This document shows, piece by piece, positions 35,572 through 44,772 of a DNA stretch of 64,000 nt. Every line of letters begins with the position of its first letter. Within the stretch, counting starts at the first letter, position 1. The DNA is from Dethiothermospora halolimnae (GTDB taxonomy: Bacteria; Bacillota; Clostridia; Tissierellales; VENL01): NCBI RefSeq assembly GCF_037577855.1, contig NZ_JBAKFX010000005.1, forward strand, positions 77,548 through 141,547, given 5' to 3'. The notes beneath the pieces are model-generated. The model was not told where the DNA came from, did not search any database, and was given only the letters and a program-made list of their open reading frames with translations. A program made the position numbers and the translations under genes.

Positions 35572-36630
35572 TTATATGGCTTTAGACTTTAATTTATTGC
35601 CTATTTCAATCATTAACTTTTGATAAGCACAATAAAAACCATTGGGTTTATTAAATTTATTTGTCATTTTATAGTTTATATATACACACATTTTACTTTT
35701 ACAACATTCACTATAAGCACATTCAGAACAAATAGGGTTGCACTCCTCCTTTATTTCTTCTGGAGTTTTTATTGAATCTAAGTTGCTTATATTCCCCAAA
35801 CAAAATTTTTCATCTTTTGATATATAATTACACGGATATATATCACCATTGGAAGTTATAGAGAAATGGGAATATCCTCCTAAACACCTGTCTCCATATT
35901 TTTTTAAAACTTTATATTCATACAAAGGTAATATCTTTACATCTTTAGGATACTCTTTATTTATATGTTTATTAGTTATATACCAAAGCTGTTGCTCTAG
36001 TTTAGCAAAACTTTCCTCTCCCCATCTTGAATCAAAAAAATCTGGTATAGGTTTTATTCTTTTAAATCCTTTTGAAATCAAAAATTCAATTCCTTTGGAT
36101 AACTCGGAAACTGTATCCACCGTATATGTGCTTCTAGCAAAAGTATTTGGTATCCTATTAATTATATAATCCAAATTAGGTTCTATTAATTCCCAAGAGT
36201 TCTCACCACTATTTAGCTTTCTATGTGTATTCTGTATAGTTGATGAACCATCAATACTAAGGGACAAAGAGAAATTATTTTCCTTTAAGTAGTCTACTTT
36301 ATCTTTATCTAATAAAGTTCCATTTGTAGTCATCTGAAAACTAACAGGATTATTAAATTTATATTTATCAGCCAACTTATTAATTTTATTAACTAGATCT
36401 TTTATATAGTCAAATTTTAACAAAGGTTCTCCCCCGAAGAATCTTATGGCTAATTTTTTCCTTGCCTCATTTTCTTTTTTGTAATACTCATTAGTCTCTA
36501 TTTGGTACTCTATAAAATCAATTAGAGTCTTTTGCATTCCATTGGTAAATTCACTTTTGTCATTTTTATTAATATAACAATATGAACAGTCCATATTGCA
36601 ATGATCTGTAACCCACAAATCTAAATGCAT
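35572..36630 (-). CDS. Radical SAM/SPASM protein, anSME-like (second rSAM)
   Basis: 352 residues. It begins directly with the radical SAM domain: Cys11, Cys15 and Cys18 (CNMDCSYC), FFGGEPLL for SAM binding, and SLSIDGS. The C-terminal SPASM region has Cys residues in YPCNYIS, FCLGN and the ECNPICSECAYSECCKSKMC stretch, ligating auxiliary Fe-S clusters. It is closer to sulfatase-maturase-type and peptide-modifying SPASM enzymes than to its two neighbours and lacks their N-terminal domain. It starts 5 bp after the S8 protease gene, so it belongs to the same operon. Confidence 0.85.
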   Translation of the reverse strand: MHLDLWVTDHCNMDCSYCYINKNDKSEFTNGMQKTLIDFIEYQIETNEYYKKENEARKKLAIRFFGGEPLLKFDYIKDLVNKINKLADKYKFNNPVSFQMTTNGTLLDKDKVDYLKENNFSLSLSIDGSSTIQNTHRKLNSGENSWELIEPNLDYIINRIPNTFARSTYTVDTVSELSKGIEFLISKGFKRIKPIPDFFDSRWGEESFAKLEQQLWYITNKHINKEYPKDVKILPLYEYKVLKKYGDRCLGGYSHFSITSNGDIYPCNYISKDEKFCLGNISNLDSIKTPEEIKEECNPICSECAYSECCKSKMCVYINYKMTNKFNKPNGFYCAYQKLMIEIGNKLKSKAI

Positions 36631-36635
36631 TATAA

Positions 36636-37643
36636 CTAACTCCTTTCTTTTTCATTTTGTATACTCTTTGTAGACTTTTGAACCCTACTAGCCAAAGAAT
36701 ATACATTAAAAAAATCCAAATAACTAAATTCAGTATATTTTATTGGTAGGCTATTATTTATTTGTCTTAATACAGTATAATATTTATCAGATGTTAGCCC
36801 TTGAGATATTAACTTTTGATTATAGTCATAAATAGGCACTACCCTTTCTAACCCTAATAAAGTTTCTTTAAATATATACTTATCTATATTTTCTGATATA
36901 TTTTCATATCTTTCTATTAACACTTTCATAATATTTCCATTACAAACCTTATAAGATCTTTTTCTTAATTCTGAATACATATATTTATTGGGTAATCTCC
37001 CCTTTTCTTGAATAATCTTAGCAACTAACGAAGTAACAATTGGTGTAGCAAAACTACTTCCCCCTAACATTTTATACCTATCATTTAAACTGTATAACAT
37101 ACGTTTTATTCCTTGAGCTATAAAACCTTTATCACTATTGTAAATCTTTTTGTTAGAATAGATATGTCCAGCAAATACATTAATAACTCCTTCAATTCTA
37201 GCAGGTAAAGAGTAAATCATTTTCATATTTTCAGCTGCTACTAAATGAACACCTTTGCCCATGGCATATTTACATATCTTTAAAAACTCCTTCTTATATT
37301 CCTTTATTGTTGTTCCTAAACTTAAATTAATAATATCTACCCCATAATCTATAGCAATCTCTATTCCTTTAAGTAATAATTCGCAATTTGACTGATTTTT
37401 ATAATCCAATACCTTTATAACATATATTTGCGCATCTGGTATATTGTCATTGATTATACCTACAATGGCAGTACCATGACCTGACAAATCTTCATAATTG
37501 TCAGATACCTTAATCTTATTATTTGCATAATATAAACCAATTCCTTTTAATATAAGCCCTTTGTTTATATCTATATGGGGTGTAAATCCACTGTCTATAA
37601 CAGCTATTTTAACCCCCTTTTTTTCTCTGTTAATTTTTTTCAT
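36636..37643 (-). CDS. Subtilisin-like S8 peptidase without export signal
   Basis: 335 residues with a full Asp-His-Ser triad: Asp17 (VIDSG), His56 (GHGTA) and Ser197 (GSSFATP); Asn139 (AAEN) is the oxyanion residue. There is no signal peptide or pro-domain, so it should work in the cytoplasm. Between radical SAM genes and beside a precursor peptide and exporter, its likely job is removal of the leader peptide. The C-terminal 120 residues are not subtilase-like and could bind the substrate. A role in product degradation for immunity is an alternative. Confidence 0.85.
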   Translation of the reverse strand: MKKINREKKGVKIAVIDSGFTPHIDINKGLILKGIGLYYANNKIKVSDNYEDLSGHGTAIVGIINDNIPDAQIYVIKVLDYKNQSNCELLLKGIEIAIDYGVDIINLSLGTTIKEYKKEFLKICKYAMGKGVHLVAAENMKMIYSLPARIEGVINVFAGHIYSNKKIYNSDKGFIAQGIKRMLYSLNDRYKMLGGSSFATPIVTSLVAKIIQEKGRLPNKYMYSELRKRSYKVCNGNIMKVLIERYENISENIDKYIFKETLLGLERVVPIYDYNQKLISQGLTSDKYYTVLRQINNSLPIKYTEFSYLDFFNVYSLASRVQKSTKSIQNEKERS

Positions 37644-37662
37644 TTAAATCATCACTACTTTC

Positions 37663-38907
37663 TCATTTCCATATAACTTTTTCATATAATCTCTTATTAA
37701 AAGTGCAATGTTGTTTTCTATAGATTTCTTTACCAAAAAGTCTTTGATCTGCCGAAGGGCAACCTCCCGTACAAAAATATCTATAATCACATTGGCTACA
37801 TTCATCAACTTCATCAACTATACACAGTGCTAGCTTTGATAAGATCTCTTTACTTTTTTCATTGAAATAATCCATAAAAGCTGAAGATAATATATTCCCT
37901 ATTTTATACTCTTCACTTTTTAATATTGGACATGGATAAACATCTCCATTTTCCGATATATATATTTTGTCTTCACCGGCCGTGCAAAAACTTTTAGCAT
38001 TTATATTTCTTCTGATTTCATCTAATTCATCCTGGGTTTCATCATTCATATATTCCTTTTCTATGTCCAATTTATCAAAGTTCTCTATAGCTCTACCTAA
38101 TGGATCCAATTTTCTCACAATAGGTTTTACCTCTAATTTATTACATAGATCATAAAAGGCACTTACATCTATTCCTTTCGCTTCAACGGCAGATAAAGTT
38201 ATTTTTTCTACTTTTTCTTCTTTTAAGAGCTTTATTCCATATAGTACTTTGTCATATACTCCTTCTCCTCTAATCTTTTTTACACTTTCTTTATTATGTC
38301 CATCTAAACTTATATCCACTTGAGTACATATTTTTTTAATAATTTTAACCGTGTCTTTATTATTAATTAATGTACCATTGGTCATAATACTAACCTTGCC
38401 AGAAAATTTCTTATGTAAATATTGTAATATATCATATATATCGTCCCTTACAAATATCTCTCCTCCAGTTAAAACTATGGTTTTAACACTTAAATTCTCT
38501 AATATATCAATAATATTACATACTTGATTAAAGCTCATTTCTTCATTTGATATTCTAGTTCCTGCTTCTTGACTACAGTGTATACATTTCAAGTTGCAAC
38601 GATTTGTTAAACACAATGTTACTTTTGTTAATTTATTGTCTTTTTTTGTATGTTCCCTTTCCACTATCATATTTAACTTTTTCATTGTAATTAACAAGTT
38701 ATATATATATTTCCTTTCTAAATCATTTTCAATACTGTCAACTATATCTTGGATTTTTTTCTCCTTTTCCATTTCTTTTATTACAAGATTAATTAATTTC
38801 TTAGGATATTTAAACCATTGTCCTCTTAAAGTATTCATCACAATAGAATCATTTTTATTATGTATAATTTTTGTTTTACTATTAAGTTCATACACTTTAT
38901 TCCACAT
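37663..38907 (-). CDS. Radical SAM/SPASM peptide-maturase-like protein (first rSAM)
   Basis: 414 residues and paralogous to the 34317-35546 product. The N-terminal 95 residues could be an RRE-type peptide-binding domain. The radical SAM motif is Cys104, Cys108, Cys111 (CNLKCIHC), with LTGGEIFVRDD for SAM and DISLDGHNKES. The SPASM segment includes FCTAGEDKIYISENGDVYPC and a late cysteine-rich CIVDEVDECSQCDYRYFC. Gene order places it directly after the exporter and before the S8 protease. ATG after AAAGGAGTGGG. Two paralogues plus a third rSAM suggest more than one type of modification. Confidence 0.85.
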   Translation of the reverse strand: MWNKVYELNSKTKIIHNKNDSIVMNTLRGQWFKYPKKLINLVIKEMEKEKKIQDIVDSIENDLERKYIYNLLITMKKLNMIVEREHTKKDNKLTKVTLCLTNRCNLKCIHCSQEAGTRISNEEMSFNQVCNIIDILENLSVKTIVLTGGEIFVRDDIYDILQYLHKKFSGKVSIMTNGTLINNKDTVKIIKKICTQVDISLDGHNKESVKKIRGEGVYDKVLYGIKLLKEEKVEKITLSAVEAKGIDVSAFYDLCNKLEVKPIVRKLDPLGRAIENFDKLDIEKEYMNDETQDELDEIRRNINAKSFCTAGEDKIYISENGDVYPCPILKSEEYKIGNILSSAFMDYFNEKSKEILSKLALCIVDEVDECSQCDYRYFCTGGCPSADQRLFGKEIYRKQHCTFNKRLYEKVIWK

Positions 38908-38941
38908 TAAAACCCACTCCTTTACAACACCTTCCTTTTAA

Positions 38942-40609
38942 CTATGCAGATTTAATCAGATGTGTAGAATTATCACGTATTTTATATACATCATCACAAT
39001 ATTTTAAAATTGTTTCTCTATGGGTTATAACAATAATAGTCCTATCTTCAAAATATTCAAATAAATTTTTGCATATTATTTCTTCCGCTTTTATATCTAA
39101 TGCAGATGTTGGTTCATCAAACATAATAATAGAACTGTCCATAAAAAAAGCACGGGCTAGCGCTATTTTCTGAGCTTGTCCTCCCGATAATGTTATTCCT
39201 TTGTCTCCAACTATAGTCTCCAAACCATCAACCATATTATCGATATCTTCTTTTAAGCACACCTTTTCTAAAACCATATCTATCTGTTCTTCTGAAACAT
39301 TATCATTAAACAATAATATATTTTCTTTAATAGTACCGGTGAATATATAAGGTTCTTGCCCTATACATAAAATATTCTTTCTCAGATATTCTAGTTTATA
39401 TTCGTCGATATTACGTCCATCTAATAATATACTTCCTGAATAAGGTTCCCATAGCCTTAACAACAATCGTATAATACTAGTCTTGCCTGAACCATTTTTT
39501 CCCAATAAAGCAACTTTCTGTTTATTTTTTATTTTAAAATTTATATTTTTTAATATAACATTATCATCATATCTAAAGTAAACATTATTAAACTCTATAT
39601 CCCCATCCAACTGTTTATTAAAATCTACACTACCATCTTTTATAACTTCATTGCTTTTAAGTAAATTAAATACCCTTTCTAAACTAGCCTTACTCTCCTT
39701 TATATCCATATATAATCTAGCAAGGGAAATTATAGGGGAATATATTCTTTGAATATACATAGTTAAGGAAAATAATGTACCCACAGTCATCTTACCATTT
39801 AAGACCTTATATCCTCCAAAACATATCACAAATATCAACCCTAACCTACTGATGAGCATTCCTAAAACACTCGATTCTATCCTTGTCATTACAAATTTCC
39901 GTTCTTTTTTCAAAAAATGATTTTGTTTATCTCTATATTTTTCATAAAAAAACTTTTCTCCATTAACCATCCTAATTTCATTAATCTTAGAAATAAATTC
40001 CTGAGTATTAGAATATAAATTTCCCCGTTCTTCACTAACCTCCATGGCCCTATTTTGTATATGTTTTCCATATTTTTTTTGTATAAATACATATATAGTC
40101 ACTAGTAAAATTGAAACTAAAGCAATTTCCATATTCATACTAAATAATATTATAATTAGTCCAGTTGCTGTGACTATATTAACTAAAAAATCACTTATCA
40201 TAGTGGTAGCTAAATCTTGAATTTTTATTACATCATTTTCTAAAATAGATAATATTTCTCCCGTTTGATATTTGTTGAAGAATTTCATAGAATACATCTT
40301 TAACCTTTCTATTATAGATTCTTTAGTTTTAAATATGATCTTCTGTCCTAATTTTAGAAATTTTTTTCTTTGTAAATATCTAAATAATAACATTATACCA
40401 ATATTAATAATCATAGCTATTGAATATATAACAAATTTCCTTAAGTCATTTTTTCCTATCCCATCATCTATAATCAATTTTAATAAATACGGGAATATAA
40501 TATTACTTATTGAATATATAAACAAACAAATAAAAGCAACTATTTGATCAAATAAAAACGTTTTAATGACCTTATTAAAATACATTATAATATAGTTATT
40601 TTTCTTCAT
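38942..40609 (-). CDS. ABC transporter, fused permease and ATPase (peptide exporter type)
   Basis: 555 residues. Six transmembrane segments (about 15-300) and a nucleotide-binding domain with Walker A GKNGSGKT, signature LSGGQAQK, Walker B IIMFDEPTSALD and H-loop THR. There is no N-terminal C39 peptidase domain, so the leader must be removed by another enzyme, consistent with the S8 protease next door. It is the first gene after the precursor and its terminator. It most likely exports the mature peptide. Confidence 0.88.
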   Translation of the reverse strand: MKKNNYIIMYFNKVIKTFLFDQIVAFICLFIYSISNIIFPYLLKLIIDDGIGKNDLRKFVIYSIAMIINIGIMLLFRYLQRKKFLKLGQKIIFKTKESIIERLKMYSMKFFNKYQTGEILSILENDVIKIQDLATTMISDFLVNIVTATGLIIILFSMNMEIALVSILLVTIYVFIQKKYGKHIQNRAMEVSEERGNLYSNTQEFISKINEIRMVNGEKFFYEKYRDKQNHFLKKERKFVMTRIESSVLGMLISRLGLIFVICFGGYKVLNGKMTVGTLFSLTMYIQRIYSPIISLARLYMDIKESKASLERVFNLLKSNEVIKDGSVDFNKQLDGDIEFNNVYFRYDDNVILKNINFKIKNKQKVALLGKNGSGKTSIIRLLLRLWEPYSGSILLDGRNIDEYKLEYLRKNILCIGQEPYIFTGTIKENILLFNDNVSEEQIDMVLEKVCLKEDIDNMVDGLETIVGDKGITLSGGQAQKIALARAFFMDSSIIMFDEPTSALDIKAEEIICKNLFEYFEDRTIIVITHRETILKYCDDVYKIRDNSTHLIKSA

Positions 40610-40697
40610 AGCACTACACCTTCTTCAAAAAACTTATAGTAATTTAATAGAGCTAAAGATTTTTAATTATTATTATATATTAATTTTATATTCCTTT

Positions 40698-40743
40698 AAA
40701 ATTCTAAAAGTTAGATACAATTGTATCTAACTTTTAGAATTTT
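40698..40743 (-). terminator. 46-bp perfect palindrome after the precursor gene
   Basis: A perfect inverted repeat centred at 40720/40721 with core GATACAATTGTATC and arms ending AAAATTC/GAATTTT. It lies between the precursor and the exporter. Such partial terminators commonly let the precursor be made in excess over the modification enzymes. Confidence 0.85.
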
Positions 40744-40850
40744 AGCAGAAAATCTACTGTACTTGACTAAATATTATCATTCTTTATACTAAGAAAATCA
40801 ATGTTACTTGTTTCTATTAAATCTTAGATTCCGATTTAAACCTTATAGAT

Positions 40851-41003
40851 TTACCATAATGGATTAGTATTATCTGTTTCTCTCCAGCCACATTTGTCTA
40901 TAGAAGCTGATTTTTTTTCAAAATATTCATCACAGTCATCATCACAACCATAACCATTTACCTCTATTTTTAATTCTTTTGCCTTTGCTGCCTTTATTTT
41001 CAT
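40851..41003 (-). CDS. Putative RiPP precursor peptide (50 residues, three Cys)
   Basis: A short ORF starting at ATG 41003 behind AAAGGGGG; longer in-frame starts lack a ribosome site. The basic N-terminal part (residues 1-16: MKIKAAKAKELKIEVN) looks like a leader. From Gly17 the peptide becomes acidic and Cys-containing: GYGCDDDCDEYF (Cys20, Cys24), then Cys38 in DKCGW, ending NPLW. Cys, Asp and Trp are usual targets of SPASM enzymes. It sits upstream of an exporter, three radical SAM proteins and a protease. I cannot match it to a named RiPP class. Core boundaries and cross-links are not known. Confidence 0.75.
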   Translation of the reverse strand: MKIKAAKAKELKIEVNGYGCDDDCDEYFEKKSASIDKCGWRETDNTNPLW

Positions 41004-41117
41004 TTCTATACCCCCTTTCTTTTTGTATTTTATGATAACCACTCCAAACATAGATCTAATTTCCACTAAATAATAGTATGTTTCTAATCTCTATAATTTT
41101 AGAAGCGGCTATCTATA

Positions 41118-41151
41118 TTAAAACACCATAAAAATTTTTATAATGTTTTAA
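41118..41151 (-). terminator. Terminator after the phospholipase gene
   Basis: TTAAAACA(CC)ATAAAAATTTTTAT(AA)TGTTTTAA is a near-perfect 34-bp palindrome, 27 bp beyond the phospholipase stop. Confidence 0.7.
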
Positions 41152-41177
41152 CCTACATGAGTATAGTATTTAACTAT

Positions 41178-41969
41178 CTATTTAATTTGGCTACTATCAA
41201 CTTTCTTTAGAAAATTGTATAATACTGCAGCGACTACTTCTTGTGAATAGGTTAAAGTTTTTTCGGTAACTTTATCCCAATTTCTTTCGTTATTTGTTAA
41301 AGCTAAATCTATATATTGTTTTGCATTTACTGCTGAATCTTTTACCATATTCCATATGTAGGATTCTAGCATAAAATCCAGTCTATCTTCATATTTGCTG
41401 TATAATCTACTTGAATTCACCTTATAGCTATCCTTATTTTCATCAACCCATTTTTCAAACTCAGAGTGGTTGGTTAATACCGCTATCTTATTAGCTGCAT
41501 GATGGGGAACATTTGCATCTGATATAAAATGTATTGCTCTACCCAACTCTTCCATACTTTTTTCTATTCTTCCATCTTCATAATAATCTTTTGCTAGTTT
41601 TATATGCTCTATAGCCTTTGTTTGGGCTGTAGGATTGGTAGACCCCATATAATTTTTCCCGCTATCAGGATCATAGAAATGCCCTGCAAATGTACCATAA
41701 CTAATTTCATCTTTATCTGGCATATCTGCATATTTTAGCAAAATGTCAATATAATCATCATAAAAGGAAATTTTTTTATCATTTCTCAATATACTAATAG
41801 CTCTCTTTGTAATAAATTGGTGTGTTCCTGTGATATTTTCAGTATGGCTATACTGACCTTCCCCTCCTGTCCAAAGTAATTGATATCCATCTTTAGCAAA
41901 AGCAGCATTGGTAAACAAAATACACATTACCAATATAATACTAACTAGGCATGTACACCTTTTTTTCAT
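41178..41969 (-). CDS. plc: Secreted zinc-dependent phospholipase C
   Basis: 263 residues of the Bacillus cereus PC-PLC/clostridial alpha-toxin catalytic family, which hydrolyse phosphatidylcholine and related lipids. A Sec signal ends at about AFA25. The metal ligands are visible: Trp33 (would be the mature N-terminus after loss of residues 26-32), His50, Asp82 or Asp85, His97 (GHFYDPDSGKNY), His147 and Asp151 (AIHFISDANVP), His156 or His157, His168 and Glu172. No C-terminal PLAT domain is present, so it is of the B. cereus type, not a toxin-type two-domain enzyme. Its terminator separates it from the RiPP locus downstream. Confidence 0.93.
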   Translation of the reverse strand: MKKRCTCLVSIILVMCILFTNAAFAKDGYQLLWTGGEGQYSHTENITGTHQFITKRAISILRNDKKISFYDDYIDILLKYADMPDKDEISYGTFAGHFYDPDSGKNYMGSTNPTAQTKAIEHIKLAKDYYEDGRIEKSMEELGRAIHFISDANVPHHAANKIAVLTNHSEFEKWVDENKDSYKVNSSRLYSKYEDRLDFMLESYIWNMVKDSAVNAKQYIDLALTNNERNWDKVTEKTLTYSQEVVAAVLYNFLKKVDSSQIK

Positions 41970-42398
41970 TTAATTCATCTCCTTTTGAATTTATCTTATT
42001 TTTTAACCATTATAAACCTATACATTTTAATAATTATTCATCATCTAACTATATTTTATTGAATATAATTACTTTTTTATTGCCCAATATTATTTATATA
42101 GGTTTATTTATGTGAATTTATTTCATTTATAATTTTACTATACCTTTTTTTTCTTGTCAATGATTTTAATTGATTAATTTTAAATTTAATGCACTAATGT
42201 CTCTTTATGTAATTTTATGTTTAATTCTGATACTTGCAAATCTCCCCTTAACAAATTAATGAGGATCCTCAAAAACATAAAAATAAACCTATGATAAAAA
42301 TCATAGGTTCATTGGATTTAGTACAAAATACAAACTAATATTATTCCTTTTAAAAAAAGGATAAAGCCGTATTTGCTACTTCTTTATTCATAATCACT
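41970..42398. other. 429-bp gap between phospholipase and alarmone synthetase genes
   Basis: A+T-rich with no ORF. It must hold the phospholipase promoter, but no confident -35/-10 pair was seen. The only clear element is the terminator at 42286-42309. The palindrome GAGGATCCTC at 42261-42270 has no assigned role. Confidence 0.5.
42286..42309 (-). terminator. Terminator of the alarmone synthetase gene
   Basis: AACCTATGA-N6-TCATAGGTT followed on the minus strand by a T-rich run, about 90 bp after the stop codon. Confidence 0.75.
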
Positions 42399-43070
42399 CT
42401 ATATACTAATCTTTGCATTCCTTATATTCTTCACTGTTTCCTTTCTGTCCATTTCAACAATTTCCCGTCTAATATCGGCCATTTTTTCATCTAAGCTCCC
42501 TACCATATCAGCACATTCCTTTAATTCCTGAGTAATAAGTTTTGAATCACTCCCTTTGTGTTTATAGTAAATTTTATGCTCTAAACTAGCCCAGAAATCC
42601 ATAGCTATAGTTCTTATTTGCACTTCAACTTTTACATACTCTATTTTATTTGTTAAAAATATCGGAATCTCTATTATCATATGTAGACTTTTATAGCCAT
42701 TAGGTTTCGGATTCTTTATATAGTCCTTTACTTGCAGAACCTTTATATCATTTTGTTTTTTTATAATTTGAAATAATGTATATATATCTGATATAAAAGA
42801 ACATATAATTCTAATTCCTGCAATATCATGAATATGTTTCCTTGCACTATCTATACTAACTTCAAGATTCTTTCTTTTTAACTTTTCTATAATTCCCTTG
42901 GGCTTTTTCACCCTATCTTTAAGATGTTCTATAGGATTATATTGATGAATATGTTTGAATTCCTCATTTAAGATTCGTAACTTAGTATTTACTTCTTCTA
43001 TTGCAAACTTATGAATTAATATTAGGTTTGTCCATTTTTCTAATTCCTTTGATGTTAAGGATATATCCAT
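42399..43070 (-). CDS. Small alarmone synthetase (GTP pyrophosphokinase, RelP/RelQ type)
   Basis: A 223-residue single-domain RelA/SpoT synthetase that makes (p)ppGpp from GTP/GDP and ATP. Motifs: HDIAGIRIICSF (the conserved R-x-x in the ATP site), NPKPNGYKSLHM and KVEVQIRTIAMDFWASLEHK, with the catalytic Glu in EVQIRT. No hydrolase, TGS or ACT domain is present. C-terminal helices likely mediate tetramer formation. ATG after AAAAGGAGCG. Monocistronic. Confidence 0.92.
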   Translation of the reverse strand: MDISLTSKELEKWTNLILIHKFAIEEVNTKLRILNEEFKHIHQYNPIEHLKDRVKKPKGIIEKLKRKNLEVSIDSARKHIHDIAGIRIICSFISDIYTLFQIIKKQNDIKVLQVKDYIKNPKPNGYKSLHMIIEIPIFLTNKIEYVKVEVQIRTIAMDFWASLEHKIYYKHKGSDSKLITQELKECADMVGSLDEKMADIRREIVEMDRKETVKNIRNAKISI

Positions 43071-43291
43071 TTTATACGCTCCTTTTCTTTAGCTTTATTT
43101 ATCAAGATTACTGTTTTTTTATTATTCTGCCATATATTTTTATTAGTAAATTTCAAGACTAAATTATTCTATTATTCTCTTCTTAAAAATTAACAGATTA
43201 TCGTAAAGTTCTACTATACTTCTAACATTCTACATATTCTTTTTAATTCCTTCCATTTTCATAAGTTACTTTTATTATTTTATGTAAATCT

Positions 43292-43328
43292 ATCTGAAAT
43301 ATATAATATATATTTGTCTATTTCAGAT
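43292..43328 (-). terminator. Terminator after the 480-residue clostridial protein gene
   Basis: ATCTGAAATA and TATTTCAGAT pair across a 17-nt A+T loop just after the stop codon. Confidence 0.6.
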
Positions 43329-43329
43329 A

Positions 43330-44772
43330 TTAATAAAAGCTTATTTCCTCATACTCTATTTTATCAAGATATGTCTCAATAGACTTTATCCTATCTTTAT
43401 TTAATTTTGTTAAAAACTTTATATAATGTATCTGCCACTCATCTTTTATTTCTTTTTGACAAGAAATTGCATCCAATAAATTTATAGAATTTCCCCTTAA
43501 TTCTTCATAAAAAGCTATTCGAGCTAATATAGTTAGTTCCATATCACTTAATGTACTAAAAAGATCTATATATTCATTTTCAAACAAACAATTTGCATTA
43601 AAAATATCTATCATGTCATGCAACGATTTAATACTTGTATTGAGCATATTTATTTTATCTTCACTACTTATAGACCTAATTAGTTTCTTTACTAGCATAT
43701 TAAATTCATAGTCCCTAAGTTTTTCAGTGGCTCTAAATGTAATAGTATTATTTTTTATACTTTCTTTTTTATTAGTTATCACTATGCTATCAAGACTTTT
43801 ATTCTCCACCCCATTTATAACCCTTCCCATAAGAACCTTTTTATATTTATTAATATAATCTAACACTCTAAATGAATTAATTTTCAAAGTATTTATTAGC
43901 TTTTGAAATGCTTGGTCTATCAATAATTCTATATCATAATTCATGAGGTTATCAAACTTTTCATTTAAAAACTTATACTGGGAACTACTAATAGCTATTT
44001 CTTCTCCTTTACCTCCAGATAAAATCGAAAAAATCGAATTGTTTATAACCAGTTCAAATATATTGATTAATTCTATTTTATAATCCATTCTAATATTTCT
44101 TCCAAAACTAATCAATATTTCTTCTATGTCCTCTTCTCTAAAATGCTTACAAAATTCAGTTTCTATATCTAAATGTTCTAAATATTTCTTTATATAAAAA
44201 ACACCTCTTATTTTTATATCATCTACTGGTAAAGCCAAAGGATAATCTATACTTGCCATTGTATTGTGGGCTCCAAACATTATTTCATACTTTCTAAAGA
44301 ATAAAGGTATCGCCTCATAAATTGTAGCATTATATGCTTCAAGCTTAGTATTAAGTTTATTTCTCTTTATTTTTCTATAATCTTTCATAGTTTTCTCATA
44401 ATATAAACTTACTAACTCAACTCCCTTTATATATATTTCTTTTATATCCTTTGTTTTTAAGTCTATTATAGATTTTTCTACATCATCATAATTCATCATA
44501 TAGGCATCTATTGAATACATAATTGAACTTAATAACTTTTTAGTAGTTTCAACTGTAACAGAAGTACTTTCACCTTTTGTATATCTCATTATTAATTTCT
44601 CTAATATATAAGATACTTCAGTTTGTATACGACTAACCTCTTTAATGTTAAGTAAACCTAATTTTAAAGTTTCATTTAAAAGTGAGGCTGTATATTGATT
44701 TTGCTCTAATTTAAACTTTTCTACTTTTCTATACTTCTCTACTTCATAATTTCCTATGTTTTGGGGTTTCAC
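43330..44772 (-). CDS. Conserved clostridial protein, tentatively DUF6179
   Basis: 480 residues, predicted soluble and almost entirely alpha-helical, with no catalytic motif I recognise. Recurring features are YEKTMKDYRKIKRNKLNTKLEAYNATIYEAIPLFF and AHNTMASIDYPLALPVDD in the middle, quoted here in separate parts of the chain. The match to DUF6179 is from memory of such proteins paired with a DUF6323 partner. The GTG start overlaps the TAG stop of the upstream gene (TAGTG), so translation is coupled and the two proteins probably act together. Confidence 0.55.
   Translation of the reverse strand: MKPQNIGNYEVEKYRKVEKFKLEQNQYTASLLNETLKLGLLNIKEVSRIQTEVSYILEKLIMRYTKGESTSVTVETTKKLLSSIMYSIDAYMMNYDDVEKSIIDLKTKDIKEIYIKGVELVSLYYEKTMKDYRKIKRNKLNTKLEAYNATIYEAIPLFFRKYEIMFGAHNTMASIDYPLALPVDDIKIRGVFYIKKYLEHLDIETEFCKHFREEDIEEILISFGRNIRMDYKIELINIFELVINNSIFSILSGGKGEEIAISSSQYKFLNEKFDNLMNYDIELLIDQAFQKLINTLKINSFRVLDYINKYKKVLMGRVINGVENKSLDSIVITNKKESIKNNTITFRATEKLRDYEFNMLVKKLIRSISSEDKINMLNTSIKSLHDMIDIFNANCLFENEYIDLFSTLSDMELTILARIAFYEELRGNSINLLDAISCQKEIKDEWQIHYIKFLTKLNKDRIKSIETYLDKIEYEEISFY

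Noticed and set aside
35572..36630. Anaerobic sulfatase-maturating enzyme
   Set aside because: No sulfatase gene is present and the operon context is a peptide modification locus; anSME-like similarity is only general.
40744..40850. Second precursor peptide between the first precursor and the palindrome
   Set aside because: Stops occur in every frame on the coding strand and no ribosome site is present.
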